DNA of 64,000 nt. It comes from Puccinia triticina (taxonomy: Eukaryota; Basidiomycota; Pucciniomycetes; Pucciniales; Pucciniaceae). The position numbers and the translations under genes were made by a program. Shown piece after piece: positions 45,632 through 57,660 of the stretch. The notes beneath the pieces are model-generated. The model saw only the letters and a program-made list of their open reading frames with translations. It had not been told where the DNA came from and did no database searches. The stretch's first letter is position 1. Every line of letters begins with the position of its first letter. The stretch lies in contig NC_070560.1 of NCBI RefSeq assembly GCF_026914185.1, forward strand, positions 8,237,501 to 8,301,500, read 5' to 3'.

Positions 45632-46384
45632 CATGCTGGCTACTGTGTTCCCCCCAGTCTGAACTGAAGAATCTTTTCTCTCACCTTCATCAATCAGTGA
45701 AGTGTCTTATCTCCGATTAGTTAAAAAAGCCATGTAGAGTATTATCCGCCATATTAACTGTTTTACTCGAGATCATTTCCTGTCTCCAAGCCAATTGTTA
45801 CCTGTAATGTGCCTTGACTATGCTTTGAAAATTAGCTTGTAATGTGAAATGAAAGTCTGCAAATGCAAAATGAAAGTTGATCCATAAAGAACTGATCTCT
45901 TGGACGTTTGGGTACAAAGGCCCTGTGGTTTCTTCTCAGTAGCCATGCCAACTTTGAACAGTCATTTTGATTGGTAGGCAGTTCATGGACCATAGTGCAG
46001 TGTCAGAGCTTTGCTACGTCTTGCAATAAAGAGTCTCTTGTCCCTCAAATGTTGTCATCCAATTCCAATTTTTTGAATCAAATGTGAACAGTTGGTCTTG
46101 ATTTCATGTGATATAAAGTGGCCAGTTGCGGTGGAGGTAATCAAAAATGGTAATTTTTATGATACAAGATAAAATCAAGCTAAAGTTTACTTTAAGGCTT
46201 CAATTCATGATGGAAGTGATTGGAGAAGTAAGACTGGGTAACTGTAAGACTACAATGGGTTATCTTTTGGAACTCTGAGGCTACAATGGGTTATTATTTT
46301 AGGAAATTTAAGGCTACAATGGGCTATTTTTTTAGGTTAAATGCTGGATGATTCTGCGAATGAGGAAGAAAAAGTGATAGAAAT
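45632..46384. repeat. Intergenic with short repeat GGCTACAATGGGTTAT
   Basis: GACTACAATGGGTTAT, GGCTACAATGGGTTAT and GGCTACAATGGGCTAT lie at about 46249, 46284 and 46312 (three units of about 30-35 bp). The rest is AT-rich without a supported gene. Confidence 0.5.
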
Positions 46385-47689
46385 CTACTCAGAAGATTTA
46401 AATCTTTCAAACTTGTGGACATTGTTGCGCAACTGTGCAACAAAGACATTGGGTAAGCCCCACTGTCTCATTATCTCTCGGGTTATGTCTTTTCATTGGA
46501 AAACCTTGGGATTAGTCGCCTTGTTCTGGATAAGAATGGCAATGATACCTTCTCTATCAGCTGCCGGTATCTTGACAAATGGGAGATACTCGTCAAGGAG
46601 GTTCAATTCAAGATCAATGACGGATGCGCTATCAGAATTGGACTTGGGGCCGGGGCTCCAGTGGGTAGATGGATTCTGGAGTTTGCGTTTTTTCGACGCC
46701 AACAGCTTCTTGAATTTCAAATCCGCAGGAGGGGTGTGAAAGTCTACTCCCGCCTTCCCTTCAACCTGCAAAAGCAACCACCTGTCAGCGTTATGAAAAT
46801 TGATGGAAAAAAAAGAGAAAATACGGACAATGGCATGGGCCCATTGTTGGACCATAGCAGGCGTCAGAGGTATATATCGAGTGGGATTGGTCGGGTCGAT
46901 ATGCACAGGCATTCTCGTTTTGTACTTCACGTTGGGCGGGTTTGCAGCAAATATTTAATTAGTATAAACATTGATCACATCAAAATCACCGGCAACGGTG
47001 ATTGCTGAAGGATCAGATGGATTGGTCACCTTTGACGATGAGGCGGATATTGCAGCCTTTTGGGTCAAGACATGCTTCTTGATGTTGAGGAAGGCCTTAG
47101 CTTGCTTCTTGGTGGTCTCGGGGTTGATCATGAGCAGTTCCATTGACGCCTTTGTGCGGTCCCGGCCAGTCAACATGACGGCAGCAGTCCAGCAATCAAA
47201 TGAAGACTCATCCGTGATTCGGTAGTCAGCGGACTTCTTGAACTCGTCGCCATCAGCAATATTCATTGAGACTTTCCACTCCATCTGTGGCAATCCTTTG
47301 ATAATGGCGTTTCGAATGAGATCGCCGGCGCCATCAAACTGATCATTGCACTTGCTTGCAACAAACTCTTGGAAATCCTTGAGGGTTGATGAAGCGAGGA
47401 ATTCGATTGGGAAAAAATTTGGCTTCTCGGATTTGATCATTGCCCACGTCAATTTGTTTGTTGTCAAAAACGTTTTGTAGAACAACTTGAAACTAGTCTT
47501 GCAGTCAATCACCTGAGGCTGAAGACCAGACAGGTGTTTCAGTATCACTTTGATCTACAGAAAAAAAAAACTTACGGTCAATTGCGCCGGTTGCGGACCA
47601 AGCCCGCAAATCCGCCATAATTTGGAGGCCAAGAAGTATCCTGCAGGAAGATTCTCCCTGTTGAAAAGATTGAGTCCAATCCGAGACAT
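46385..47689 (-). pseudogene. Pseudogene of a multicopy fungal family (SAM-like C terminus)
   Basis: Rebuilt on the minus strand as 47689-47576, 47554-46829 and 46765-46385: 407 codons in one phase with two internal stops. These are TAA at 46955-46957 (after NVYTN) and TGA at 46493-46495 (after KVFQ), both explained by single C-to-T changes. Visible parts: SRIGLNLFNRENLPAGYF near the start, a middle block with ESSFDCWTAAVMLTGRDRTKASMELL, then KYKTRMPVHIDPTNPTRYIPLTP, and a C-terminal helical, SAM-like end (DITREIMRQWGLPNVFVAQL). From memory such proteins are numerous in rust genomes, but the family name is unknown to me. The first intron would be only 21 nt (47555-47575). Confidence 0.6.
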
Positions 47690-48614
47690 CTTTGTAGCAA
47701 CAATGAGACTAAGAACCACTAAAAAGGGAGCAGAAAATTCATTGGCTGGAGCCTTTCAAATGCCACAACTGGACACAGCCTTCCTGGCTGTGCCAAAGTG
47801 GCAGTGATCCTGTGTTCACGCCACAAGGCAAAAACAAAAAAACTAAATCATAGAATGCCATGATTTTTGCACAGCAAGCAGGACCATCCTTCCAAGCTTT
47901 CTGCAAAACACATGATATCTAGGGGAAAAAGGTTTCAAACTCAATTTTTTTTAACCACCCACCCACCCCATTTTGAGGGCAGGCAGGGTTTTTGCCCTCA
48001 AACTCTTTCTTGAAAAATTCTACAATCAACAAAAATATCTTTTCTAGTCTGATTGAGTACTAACCCTTTGATACGCCGGATGGCTAGGAAATCAAGGGTT
48101 TTTCTACTCTCAACCTTTTCCCACACTCGGGCTAGCTGAGGACTCAACATCCCTACTAGCCCTAGAGGATGGAAAATTTACACCTTTAAGGCGCATGGCT
48201 TCGACAGCGGCGCAGTAAACACAGGCGTATGTTTTTACACTAACCTCGACACGAGTACTAGAAATAAACGGCAGTGAATGCTAAATGGATCATGGATGTA
48301 AAGCTGCCAACTCTCTTGCATCCATTGGGCCCTGTCTTGCCCGCATCTCAGATTGTGAAACTACCATAAAACCCCCAGTTGTACGTGCGACTTGCACCCA
48401 GACAATGAAAATAAATGAAATAACAACAGGCCATGAACGGGTTAAGGGGCTTCTTCTTTTTTTTTTTTTTTAAGTGCAGATTTGACTTAACATTGTGCAC
48501 TATGCATATTCAACTAGCTTACAAATTTAACTACGTAGCAGAACCACACAGCCTTACAATTGAAAATAGAGGGGAGAACTTTCACGGGCTTTCTGGGAGT
48601 TTGCTTTTGAGAGT
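47690..48614. other. Intergenic, no gene seen
   Basis: AT-rich, with an ACCCACCCACCCCATTTTG stretch at 47956, a poly-T run at 48456-48471, and a short dispersed repeat at 48328-48358 shared with 43237-43266. A plus-strand ORF at 47550-47807 is the antisense shadow of the pseudogene. Confidence 0.4.
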
Positions 48615-48635
48615 TTTTTTTTTTTTGCTATTTAT

Positions 48636-49223
48636 TTATTTAGAAGAGAAGAAAGAAAAAGGAGGAAAAAGATGGGTGAAAAAGGGAAGAACCCGTGGGG
48701 AGAAGTTGGGTCCAAAGAGCTGGAAGGGGGATCTCAAAGGGTATCCCCAAATTTGCTTTCCCGTTGGAATTGAGGGAGTCTGGCCAAGAGTTTGATGAAG
48801 GATTTTTGTGGCCAGGAAGGCCAAGGGGTTGTGGAGGAGAGTTCTGGTCGTGACCGTGGTGATCCTCTTGTCGCGGAGAATTGTCCTGGCTACTGCTATA
48901 GCCCCGGGGTACCTGGAACAAGAGACAAGGTAGTGATCCACTGTTTCAGGGACCCCACACTCCAAGCAAATTGGGTATGGAGCTCGACTGCACTTGAATT
49001 GGAAAGCATTCAAATGGATGTGCCCTGAGCAAAGTTGATGGAATGCCGCCTGGACAGGAAAGGTCATTCGCAGGGACCCTTTCCATAGTTTCTCCTTCCG
49101 GAGCAAATTGGTCTTCTCGGCTGACACGCTGCCCCTGATCGACTCGTCAAGGAGGGAAGCTCCGCTGGCCTCCGCCGCTTTTCTGTTGGCCAGGTCGTTG
49201 CCCTTGATCCTGATGTGGCCCGG
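48636..49223 (-). pseudogene. LINE ORF2 fragment: RNase H end and zinc motif
   Basis: Reads GHIRIKGNDLANRKAAEASG (end of RNase H with the conserved GHxGIxGN..AD pattern), then HLNAFQFKCSRAPYPICLEC with ETVDHYLVSC (a C-C-H-C zinc motif found at the end of many fungal LINE proteins). The stop is at 48636. It continues upstream at 50155 after the solo LTR. Confidence 0.8.
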
Positions 49224-50154
49224 TGTGGAACTCCTACGCAAGGCGTGAGCTGAGCTTGGAAGGGAAATAGCAAAAACTAGGTAAGTTTAGGCTAAAGGTG
49301 CTTGAAGGGCTGCCTTCCTAAAATAAACTCTGGGAAAAATTTACACTAAGAATTTAGTGTGGCTAAATCAGAAGAAATATTCTTAAGTATTTCAACTACA
49401 GTCCCTAAGAACCAGGACTCTGTGCGTGGGATGAGAGGTGTTATAGTTTGACTTAAGTGTATTTTTTAGAAGGGTCAATTTATATTTGTTATGTTATCAA
49501 GTTCTCAATTTATGATTTCAATTTATATTATTATTATTACTATTATGATCTTACTATTTAGATGGGTGATGGAAGTGGAAGTAATTTCTTAATATTACTA
49601 TTTATGCTGGCATGGGGAAGAAAGGGAACAAGAAGCGGCAGAAGAGGCCTCCTTATATAATAAATAATCTAGTCTGAGAGTGGATTTTACAAGTGTGAAA
49701 TAGAATACTACTTTGGGATGCTGTACAGTTGTAGTGTTGAAATACTAATCTATATTGGGAAGCTGTACATGATATTTGTGAAATAGTATATTACTACTTT
49801 GAGTTGTGATCACTTATCTTGTTCCTCTTTGGGGTGGAAACATGATCTAAGAGTAGATTTTCTAACATGTGATAATGGAATCTTTCAGCAGTGTCCCCTT
49901 CTGTCCTAGAATAGATTTGTACTATGTAATGTGTGTGATTTGTATGTGAAACTAGGATTCTACTATGTACTTGCATATGTAATTAAATAGTCTATTACTG
50001 GTTTTCTGGGTGATAATTTAACTGACATTTCTATTTAATCTGTAGATTGTGTTTTAATTTGTACTAGAAGGGTTTTGTTTGTACTTTATAGTATACTATT
50101 ATATTAATTTTTCCCTATTTTTGATATGTTTTTATGTGGATTAGTCTTACCACA
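49224..50154. mobile_element. Solo LTR-like insertion, 931 bp, in the LINE RNase H
   Basis: Begins TGTGGAACTCCTACG and ends AGTCTTACCACA (TG...CA, with TGTGG/CCACA inverted). The 4-bp duplication CCGG lies at 49220-49223 and 50155-50158; removing the insert with one copy restores WCPGHIRIKGN in the RNase H. AT-rich, no ORF; most likely a solo LTR left by LTR-LTR recombination. A non-autonomous element of another type cannot be excluded. Confidence 0.75.
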
Positions 50155-51390
50155 CCGGGCACCATTGGACCATAATCTGTGTTGAGATTGGGATAGAGTC
50201 AGCTGTATCCTGGATTTGAGAAAGAATGTATTGGCCTGATTTTGGAGCCCTTGTGTTCCTCAACCTGTCAATGGCCGCTTGGCTGTCTGTCAAGATGATT
50301 ATTTGGGCCCCGGTTACCGGGAGCTTTGCCGTGCTGCCTATATCCAGTCCAAGCCGGATGCCTACCAATTCACACTTGAAGTTGGAGGCCGTGCCCGGCG
50401 GACCTAAGAATGCAAGTTCAGACAGACTTCCATCTATTGAGACCACCGCTGCTCCTAGCCCTTCCTCTGGGTGAGCAGAGACGTCAGTGAAGATAACCAG
50501 GTCAGAAGCGGGGTTTATTGTTTCAAGGAACAATACCACTGATTGTTTTGCCTCCTGCTTGCTGGCCCTGTCAACAACGAGCTCCATATGTCTTTTGGGT
50601 CACCATGGGGGCCTGCTAACGTTGACAAAATTCACCAACTTGAGCCTTTTCTCCGCAAGGCCAGCCATGAGTACCTCCCGGTTGAGAGAGGTGTGGACCG
50701 GGCTAGGGAAAGTCCTGGCCGTCCACAACAGTTCAGTTCAAATCTGCTGCTCTATCGCCGTAGCCCTGTGAGTCACCCTAGTCAGCTTAGTCAGGTAAAA
50801 GTTTTTAATCCGGTTTATAGCGGTTGTTTTGATGCATCTGAAGGGCCGATACTTGTTGAGGTATTTGACCGGCGTGGACTTCAGAGCCCCTAACGCAAAA
50901 CACACCGCCAAGCGTTCTATGAGATCATGTTTGAAACTTGCTGCCTGTTCAGGGAGGTGAACCAGACCTGCGCCCCGTAGAGAACCCTGGGCACGAGAAC
51001 GGCCGAGATCAGAAGCCTGTGCTCCTGCTCCCGTATTCCCCACGCCAAGCTGCCAATCCTAAGGAGCTGGCCTAGAGTGTCATCGGCTTTTTTCCTAACC
51101 TGTGCGTGTTGCTTCCTGAACGTCAGTTTCTCATCAAGCTGAAGGCCCAGAAATTTGACGTCCCGCTGCGGGGCTAATTCCTGGTCATTAAAGAGGAAAG
51201 GGGACTTAGCCGCTTTTGAATGTGTCAAGATCACGAATTGTGCCTTCCGGCTATCAAAGATAGCCCCATGGCTCCTGCCCCACGAGAGCAACTCCTCCCC
51301 TATCTGATTCAATCGCGCCCTGGCCTCTTCTATGGTCCTTCCCGCCGAGAGGTCAACAAAATCATCAATGAAGCCTAAAGACACCTCATC
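50155..51390 (-). pseudogene. LINE ORF2 fragment: RT catalytic motif to RNase H
   Basis: From the 51390 end: DEVSLGFIDDFVDL (FxDD catalytic motif of LINE RT), SRKAQFVILTHS, DVKFLGLQLDEKLTF, and LISAVLVPRVLYGAQVWF (thumb). A stop and frameshift near 50917 follow, then the RNase H domain (VIFTDVSAHPEEGLGAAVV, KCELVGIRLGL, IIILTDSQAAIDRL) from 50587. Broken by at least two lesions. Confidence 0.8.
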
Positions 51391-51628
51391 TGTAAGGACT
51401 CAGAGAGAGTCCTTCACTTAATTGAGTGAGATGGGCACAAAGGGGGGCACAAGTGCCTGTCGAGGCAAAATCTAGTTCACAGGGCTGAATTGCAAGGGTT
51501 TTGATATAGCCGGGAGAGATGTGGGAGCAGGGATCTCTGCCGGCTAGGATGTGGAAGGAGGCACGGGTTGATATTGCCTAGATGTTGTGACATCTCATTG
51601 TGAAACCCCGCGATGCGCGGGGGCTTCA
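51391..51628. repeat. LTR of the gag-only element (3' LTR), 238 bp
   Basis: Matches the LTR at 59752-60099 except that it lacks one 110-bp segment bounded by a 31-bp direct repeat (starting AGCCGGGAGAGATGTGGGAG). The rest shows only a few base differences. Confidence 0.9.
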
Positions 51629-51766
51629 GTCTCCCCCCCTATAAGAAACAAGGGGGGTCTTGGTCGAACTATGTTGTCGGAGTCGAAAGTGTGGGGATGA
51701 GTAGGTACAGCCGATCCAAAGCAAGGGGGAAAGGGAAGGAGGAAAATTGGGGAAGGGGTGTGAAGT

Positions 51767-52563
51767 TAAAAGAATTCAGATGACTGAGATAATATTTCTT
51801 GTTAGGAAAAGGTCTATCTGACAATCTCAGAGACATAGAAGAAAAAGGAAACAAGAAGTATGTACCTGAGAGCGGAACTGTAGCCGGCTCTGGTATAAAG
51901 AAAACAAGTAGAAACTTTTGACTGTTATGCAGCTTTGACCACGAAATCGTGGTATGAACGGTCCTGCTTGAGGACAGCAGCTGAGACGGAAGTCAGCGCT
52001 TGGACTTCCCGGTGGGAAGCTAAATAACGGAGACAATTCTCTTACGTTAGCTCGTTCAGGCTTGCAACCTTATAGTCCGCCGATACGAGTGCGCAGTGTG
52101 CCGTGATTGTTCGGGTCTGCTGAATTAACAGCACCTCACATCAGCTCTTGGCTACACTGGTTTATTGAACACTACATCGATGGACTTACCGCTTGTAGAG
52201 CTGGTGATCCTATCGATGAGGCTAGGGATGCTGAGGTCTGATTCGGCTTCGGGTGCGTGCTCGCTGAGACAGAAACAATTCCATTGTTTATCAGCGGCAG
52301 ACCTCTCGGCTAAGGGCAATCCCAATGAGCATCACTCACCTGTTTGGTCGTGTGCTTCTGTTGGGATGCTTAGGCTCTTCGTCGGTTGTTGACGTGGCTA
52401 TAGAATATGAACAGAGTTTCATCTTTAGCTTACTCCTTCCGTCTGGGAGTCACATGCATATGCATGGACCTAAGGGATGCGCGGACTTACTGTTCCCCCT
52501 TGCGGGGTTAGGGTTTCGTTCCTTGCGCTTCCTTTGACCCGGGACAAGCCCTAGGTCTTGACA
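51767..52563. repeat. Copia LTR (3' LTR for the minus-strand element), 797 bp
   Basis: On the minus strand begins TGTCAAGACCTAGGG and ends GAATTCTTTTA. The tail of the polyprotein ORF runs about 110 bp into it. Confidence 0.9.
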
Positions 52564-55500
52564 TCCCGCCATGCTTCGATCCGGGAGGGTCGAAGCAGCC
52601 TGAGAAGAGGGCTTGATGCCGATTGTTTCCAGCGCTCGCCGAATGATTAAACAACCGACTGGTTTAGTCAGAAAATCTGCGGCATTTGACTCGGAGCGGA
52701 TGTAGCTGAGTTGAATTAATCTTCGGACTACCAGCTCGCGGACAAAATGCAACCGGATTGACATGTGCTTTGTACGAAAGCTATTCTGCAAGGTTTCCGA
52801 CTTTGCAAGGTCAATGGCTCCCCTGTTGTCGACTAGGACTTGAATGTTCATTAAGTTTTCCCGTATCTTGACTTCAGATATGAGGTTGGATAGCCAGGCG
52901 AGCTCCCGGCCCAAGTCCGACAAGGCCTTGTATTCGGCTTCCGTCGTTGACAAGGACACAGTCGCTTGCTTAGACGATTTCCAGGCAAGCAAGTGCGCTC
53001 CCGCCATGATGGCGAACCCAGTGGAGGATCGTCGTGTGTCGGGGCAGTTCCCCCAGTCCGCGTCGACGTAGGCTTTGATGGAATTGTCCGAGTTCTTGCG
53101 GTATGCGAGTCCGAGAGACTTGGTGCCGGCCAGGTAGCGATAGACTTGAATAGCAGCATGATAGTGGGGCATACCAGGATTTTCCAGGTACTGGGATAAG
53201 GAACTGACAGCGTAGGCTATTTCAGGGCGCGTCAGCACGCTCAAGTAGTTCAGGGAGCCGATTAGCGCTCGAAAGTTAACGCCAGTTCTCTTGAAGTCTG
53301 TGATCTCCTGCTTTGAGGCTTTCTTGAGATAGGCCTTTGGGTTGAGAGGACATGACGCGGGGTGGAGCTTGTCGAGACCAAATTCTACCAGTTTTTGCTC
53401 GATGAACTGGGATTGATTGATGTGAATACTGTCTTCGTTCCGTTCAATGTTCATTCCTAGTAAGAACTTTGCTTCACCCATGTATTTAATTTTGAATTCG
53501 GCTTCCATCTCCTCCTTGAAGCAAAGCGGATTCTTGCTTATGAAGACCAGATCGTCTACGTGGGCATAGACAATTGTGTCTTCCCGCCCTGGAACCTTGG
53601 CCCAATAAAACACGCACGGGTCGGCCACTGATATAGTGAAGCCGATTTTCTTGAGGTAGTTCGACAGTCAATTGTACCAAACCAGGGGCGACTGTCGTAG
53701 GCCGTAGATTGCCTTCTTAAGTTCAAGAACTGTGTTCGGTGGCATTGCAAGGCCAGGGGGCGGAAGAAGCGTGACCTTGTCCTCCAGTGGACAAGTAAGA
53801 AACGCACTTTGGACGTCGAGTTGATGAATTTCAAGACCGTTGTCGGCCGCAAAGGAAATGAGCATTCTGAGGGAGCAGGGTCGACCAGTTGGTGCATACC
53901 GAGCCTCATAGTTCAGGCCATAGGTCTGCCTGAACCCCTGCGCGCATATGCGCGCTTTAAATTCAAGGACCTGGTTATCGGGACCGAGCTTTTTCCGGAA
54001 GGCCCAGGTTGCGGGTATTGGAGAGTCGTCTGAAGTCCGCATTCTTTGAATCCATACGTCATGCTGGATCATGTTGGCCACTTCTTTCAGCTCGGCTTCT
54101 TTCCAGTCGAGCGACTCCGTTGAGCTCATTGCCTGTTTGTGGTTTTTCGGCTCAACCGTCACCGTGGCATGATACATCTGACGCCTGGAGTACGACCTAA
54201 TGTTGGCCGGATCTATATCGCTGTTGATTAGCAATGGATGACGGGGACCGATTACTTTCAGGCAAAGACGTTGTCTCGGTTCACTTGGGTGATCTTGACG
54301 GCTGCTTTCCTCCTGATTGATTGCGGCCTCACTGCGGCAATCCTCCTGGTACTCACTGTCATCATTGTCCAGTTGAGGTCCTGGAGGAAGATGATGGAGG
54401 ATTCGAGCAAGATCAGTTTCTTCTTCCCTTGCTTCCTCATCAGCTTGTTGCTGGTTTTCGATCTCTTCATCCTCACAGAAAGGGAGTGGATCGGCTTCGG
54501 TGAATGATGGCAGCTTGTTAATCCCATAGACGTTGAAGCTTCTATTCAAGGCCGGACAGCTGGGAAACGTCCGCTCGTCGAAATATACTTGTTTTGAAGT
54601 CACAAACGACTTATCCTCGGGTCGAAAGATCCGATAAGCTGTGAAATCATTGTCGTAGCCGAGCATGATTCTGTCCCATGAAACTGAACCGAACTTGGAG
54701 CCCCGGTTTTGTTTTGGTTTTACGATCCACGCCCGGCAGCCGAAAGGCCGAAAGAAGGACATATTCGGCTTGATTTTAAACATCAGCTCCATCGGAGACG
54801 CCCGGGATTTACTGAGAGAGGGCAGGCAATTGGTTGTCGCGGTTGCTGACTTCACCGCTTCTCCCCACCACTCCGGGGCCATGTTGGCCTGCATTAGCAT
54901 TGTCCGGGTCATTTCAATCACTGTTCAATTGGCGCGTTCAGCGAAACCGTTGTGTTGAGGTGTGTAGGGCGGCGAGACATTGTGCTGCACACCAGCGTCT
55001 TTGAGAATTTCGCTCAGGGCCTTGCTGACAAACTCGCCGCCGCCATCTGTTATCAGTTTCTTGATGTGGTTGCCAGTTTGGTTTTCAAAGAAGGCCTTGT
55101 ACTGCAGTATGGCAGCAGAAGCGTCGCTTTTCTGCTTGAGTATCTCCGTGTGGATGTAGCCGGAGTACTGATCGACAAGCGTGAGAAAGTATTGAGCGCC
55201 GTTATTGGTTGCCGGTGTAATGGGCCCGACTAAATCCCCGTGCACAACTTCAAGCTGGCTGGTGGTAGCCTTGAAGTGACTGTTGAACGGAAGACGCGGG
55301 ATTTTGCCTTTCATGCAGGCTTCACAAGCTCGCGTCGCCTCGTCCGGTAGTTGCTTTTCAATCATGACTTCAATCCGCTTGCGGCTGGCGTGGCCGAGTC
55401 TGCAGTGCCAGAGATCAAAGTCGCTTGGTTTGGCGGTCGGGGCCGCCTCAGTGAGATGAGCCATTGCCGCTCCTTCAGTTTTTTGAAGACCAACAATTTC

Positions 55501-56796
55501 GAAGATGGAGTTCGTCGTGTCGATGCTTATGGTGGTACAATCATCGATCTTGACTTCAAAACCACTCGGGGCAGGTGAGATCACTGCCTTGTTCTCCATG
55601 AGTTGCGCGAACGAGATCAGGCTGCGAGAGAGGTTAGGAACATATAAAGCGTCCGTCAAGACGACCTTGGATCCATTTTCAAGAGTGAGGGTGGCGTTTC
55701 CTCTTGCGACCGCAAACAGTTCGTTCCGATCCCATTTGTTTCCAGTCGCTATACTGACTCTGACAGGTGTGGTCGTGCTAAACAGTTCTAAGGAGTTTAG
55801 CATGTGGTGACTAGCACCTGAGTCTAGCACCATGCTAAGGTGATCGTCCTTAGCGTCGGGTCCCGTTAAATAGCCAAAGGTTGGTCGGACTATGTTGGCT
55901 GACTCAGTAGGTTCAGATGCCGTAGTAGTGACCAGACCGGTTGGGGGGTTTTGTCGAGTCTTCTTGTACAACCCTGGATGTAAAGTCCAACAGTTTTCCT
56001 CAGTATGCGTGGTGGCGAGAGGATTATGTTGTTTGTTTGAACACAGGTGTGGATTGATGCGCCTCTTCTTTTGATTTCTGTTTCGACCGGATGAGGATTG
56101 AGCCTGAGTGTTCAAGGCAGTAGATGATCCAGTGGTCACTTCATCGTCTTGATTCATTGTTGCGGATACGGCGTCATGATGGGCGATGTCTCGGAGTTTA
56201 GTGGTTATTTGCTTTGGATGCGAGAGCATGTCTGCGTTGCTGATTAGGGTCTCCATTAAAGAGGGTCGCTTGCGAGAGATTCTCGCGATAATGGTGCAAC
56301 TAAGGATGGTACCAGGGACCTCCAAGCCCATAGCGGCGAATTCAGCTAGCATGGATTCTAGTTGAGTGATGTAGCGGTTGATATCGTCCTTATATTGAAT
56401 ATCTTCCCACTTCCTCCACGCGTGGTAGATGGCTAGAACTGACGCCGATGCATATTCGCCTTTCAACTCCTTCCATAGGGTGAAGGCATTGTTGATGTTA
56501 TCGTCGGTGATGATGTGGTTGTAGATGTCATCTTCAATGTGACCGCTGATGACTGCTGCAGCTCGCACATACTCCAGTTTCGCTTCGTCCGTGGCATTTT
56601 GGGGTAGAGGCTGCTCGATACATTTGAGGAGGCTCTTAACTGCCAGGTACGTCTTCACTTTTCTCTGCCATATGGGAAAGTTCTTCCCATCGAACGTCGG
56701 ACATTTGAACAAGTCACGATCGTCACTTGAGGTGGTGGTGGCGGAGCTTGTGGTGTTCGAAGAGGAGGCGGCAGGAGTTTGGCGAGTACCGGCCAT
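52450..56796 (-). pseudogene. Copia gag-pol polyprotein, two in-frame stops
   Basis: A single phase of 1449 codons from ATG 56796 to the stop at 52450. Order: UBN2/gag-like region (FPIWQRKVKTYL, IEQPLP), aspartic protease (MVLDSGASHHML), GAG-pre-integrase HHCC (HCRLGHASRKR with CEACMKGK), integrase core (VVHGDLVGP, DQYSGYIHTEI, TDGGGEFVSKAL, PYTPQHNGFAERAN), reverse transcriptase (FKARICAQGFRQTYGLNY, LDVQSAFLTCPLEDKV, YGLRQSPLVWYN, VYAHVDDLVFIS) and RNase H (AYVDADWGNCPDTRRSS, STTEAEYKALSDL, TKHMSIRLHFVRE). TGA stops at 54925-54927 (after ERAN) and 53668-53670 (after VWYN) sit where families have arginine or another residue and are explained by CGA to TGA. No frameshift was seen. Inactive as it stands unless the stops are bypassed. 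Confidence 0.9.
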
Positions 56797-56858
56797 GTTG
56801 TTCCGCTCTCAGTTCTGTTGGTGAGGTCGGGAGGTTCCGAGATTCGAGACTGTAAATC

Positions 56859-57655
56859 TAAAAGAATTCAGATGACTGAGATAATATTTCTTGTTAGGAA
56901 AAGGTCTATCTGACAATCTCAGAGACATAGAAGAAAAAGGAAACAAGAAGTATGTACCTGAGAGCGGAACTGTAGCCGGCTCTGGTATAAAGAAAACAAG
57001 TAGAAACTTTTGACTGTTATGCAGCTTTGACCACGAAATCGTGGTATGAACGGTCCTGCTTGAGGACAGCAGCTGAGACAGAAGTCAGCGCTTGGACTTC
57101 CCGGTGGGAAGCTAAATAACGGAGACAATTCTCTTACGTTAGCTCGTTCAGGCTTGCGACCTTATAGTCCGCCGATACGAGTGCGCAGTGTGCCGTGATT
57201 GTTCGGGTCTGCTGAATTAACAGCACCTCACATCAGCTCTTGGCTACACTGGTTTATTGAACACTACATCGATGAACTTACCGCTCGTAGAGCTGGTGAT
57301 CCTATCGATGAGGCTAGGGATGCTGAGGTCTGATTCGGCTTCGGGTGCGTGCTCGCTGAGACAGAAACAATTCCATTGTTTATCAGCGGCAGACCTCTCG
57401 GCTAAGGGCAATCCCAATGAGCATCACTCACCTGTTTGGTCGTGTGCTTCTGTTGGGATGCTTAGGCTCTTCGTCGGTTGTTGACGTGGCTATAGAATAT
57501 GAACAGAGTTTCAGCTTTAGCTTACTCCTTCCGTCTGGGAGTCACATGCATATGCATGGACCTAAGGGATGCGCGGACTTACTGTTCCCCCTTGCGGGGT
57601 TAGGGTTTCGTTCCTTGCGCTTCCTTTGACCCGGGACAAGCCCTAGGTCTTGACA
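56859..57655. repeat. Copia LTR (5' LTR for the minus-strand element), 797 bp
   Basis: Same length as the LTR at 51767-52563; noticed differences include GAGACA/GAGACG, TTGCGAC/TTGCAAC, GATGAAC/GATGGAC and CAGCTTTAG/CATCTTTAG. Confidence 0.9.
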
Positions 57656-57660
57656 GAAGT

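Larger units (their letters stand above)
51767..57655 (-). mobile_element. Ty1/copia LTR retrotransposon, nearly complete, 5889 bp
   Basis: Two 797-bp LTRs (51767-52563, 56859-57655) and the exact 5-bp duplication GAAGT at 51762-51766 and 57656-57660. It lies on the minus strand inside the gag gene of another LTR element. The LTRs have identical lengths and only a handful of single-base differences were noticed, so insertion is recent. The coding region has protease-integrase-RT-RNase H order, diagnostic of copia. GATTTACAGTCTCG just inside the 5' LTR (minus strand) is the place of the primer-binding site. Confidence 0.95.

Noticed and set aside
46013..46739. Plus-strand ORFs at 46341-46739 and 46496-47008
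   Set aside because: Antisense to the family pseudogene, whose minus-strand frame shows clear protein-like sequence and splice sites.
51762..51776. Copia LTR starting at TGTGAAG (51760) to give TG at both ends
   Set aside because: The other LTR reads TGTAAATC there, and only a start at 51767 gives the exact GAAGT duplication and equal 797-bp LTRs.
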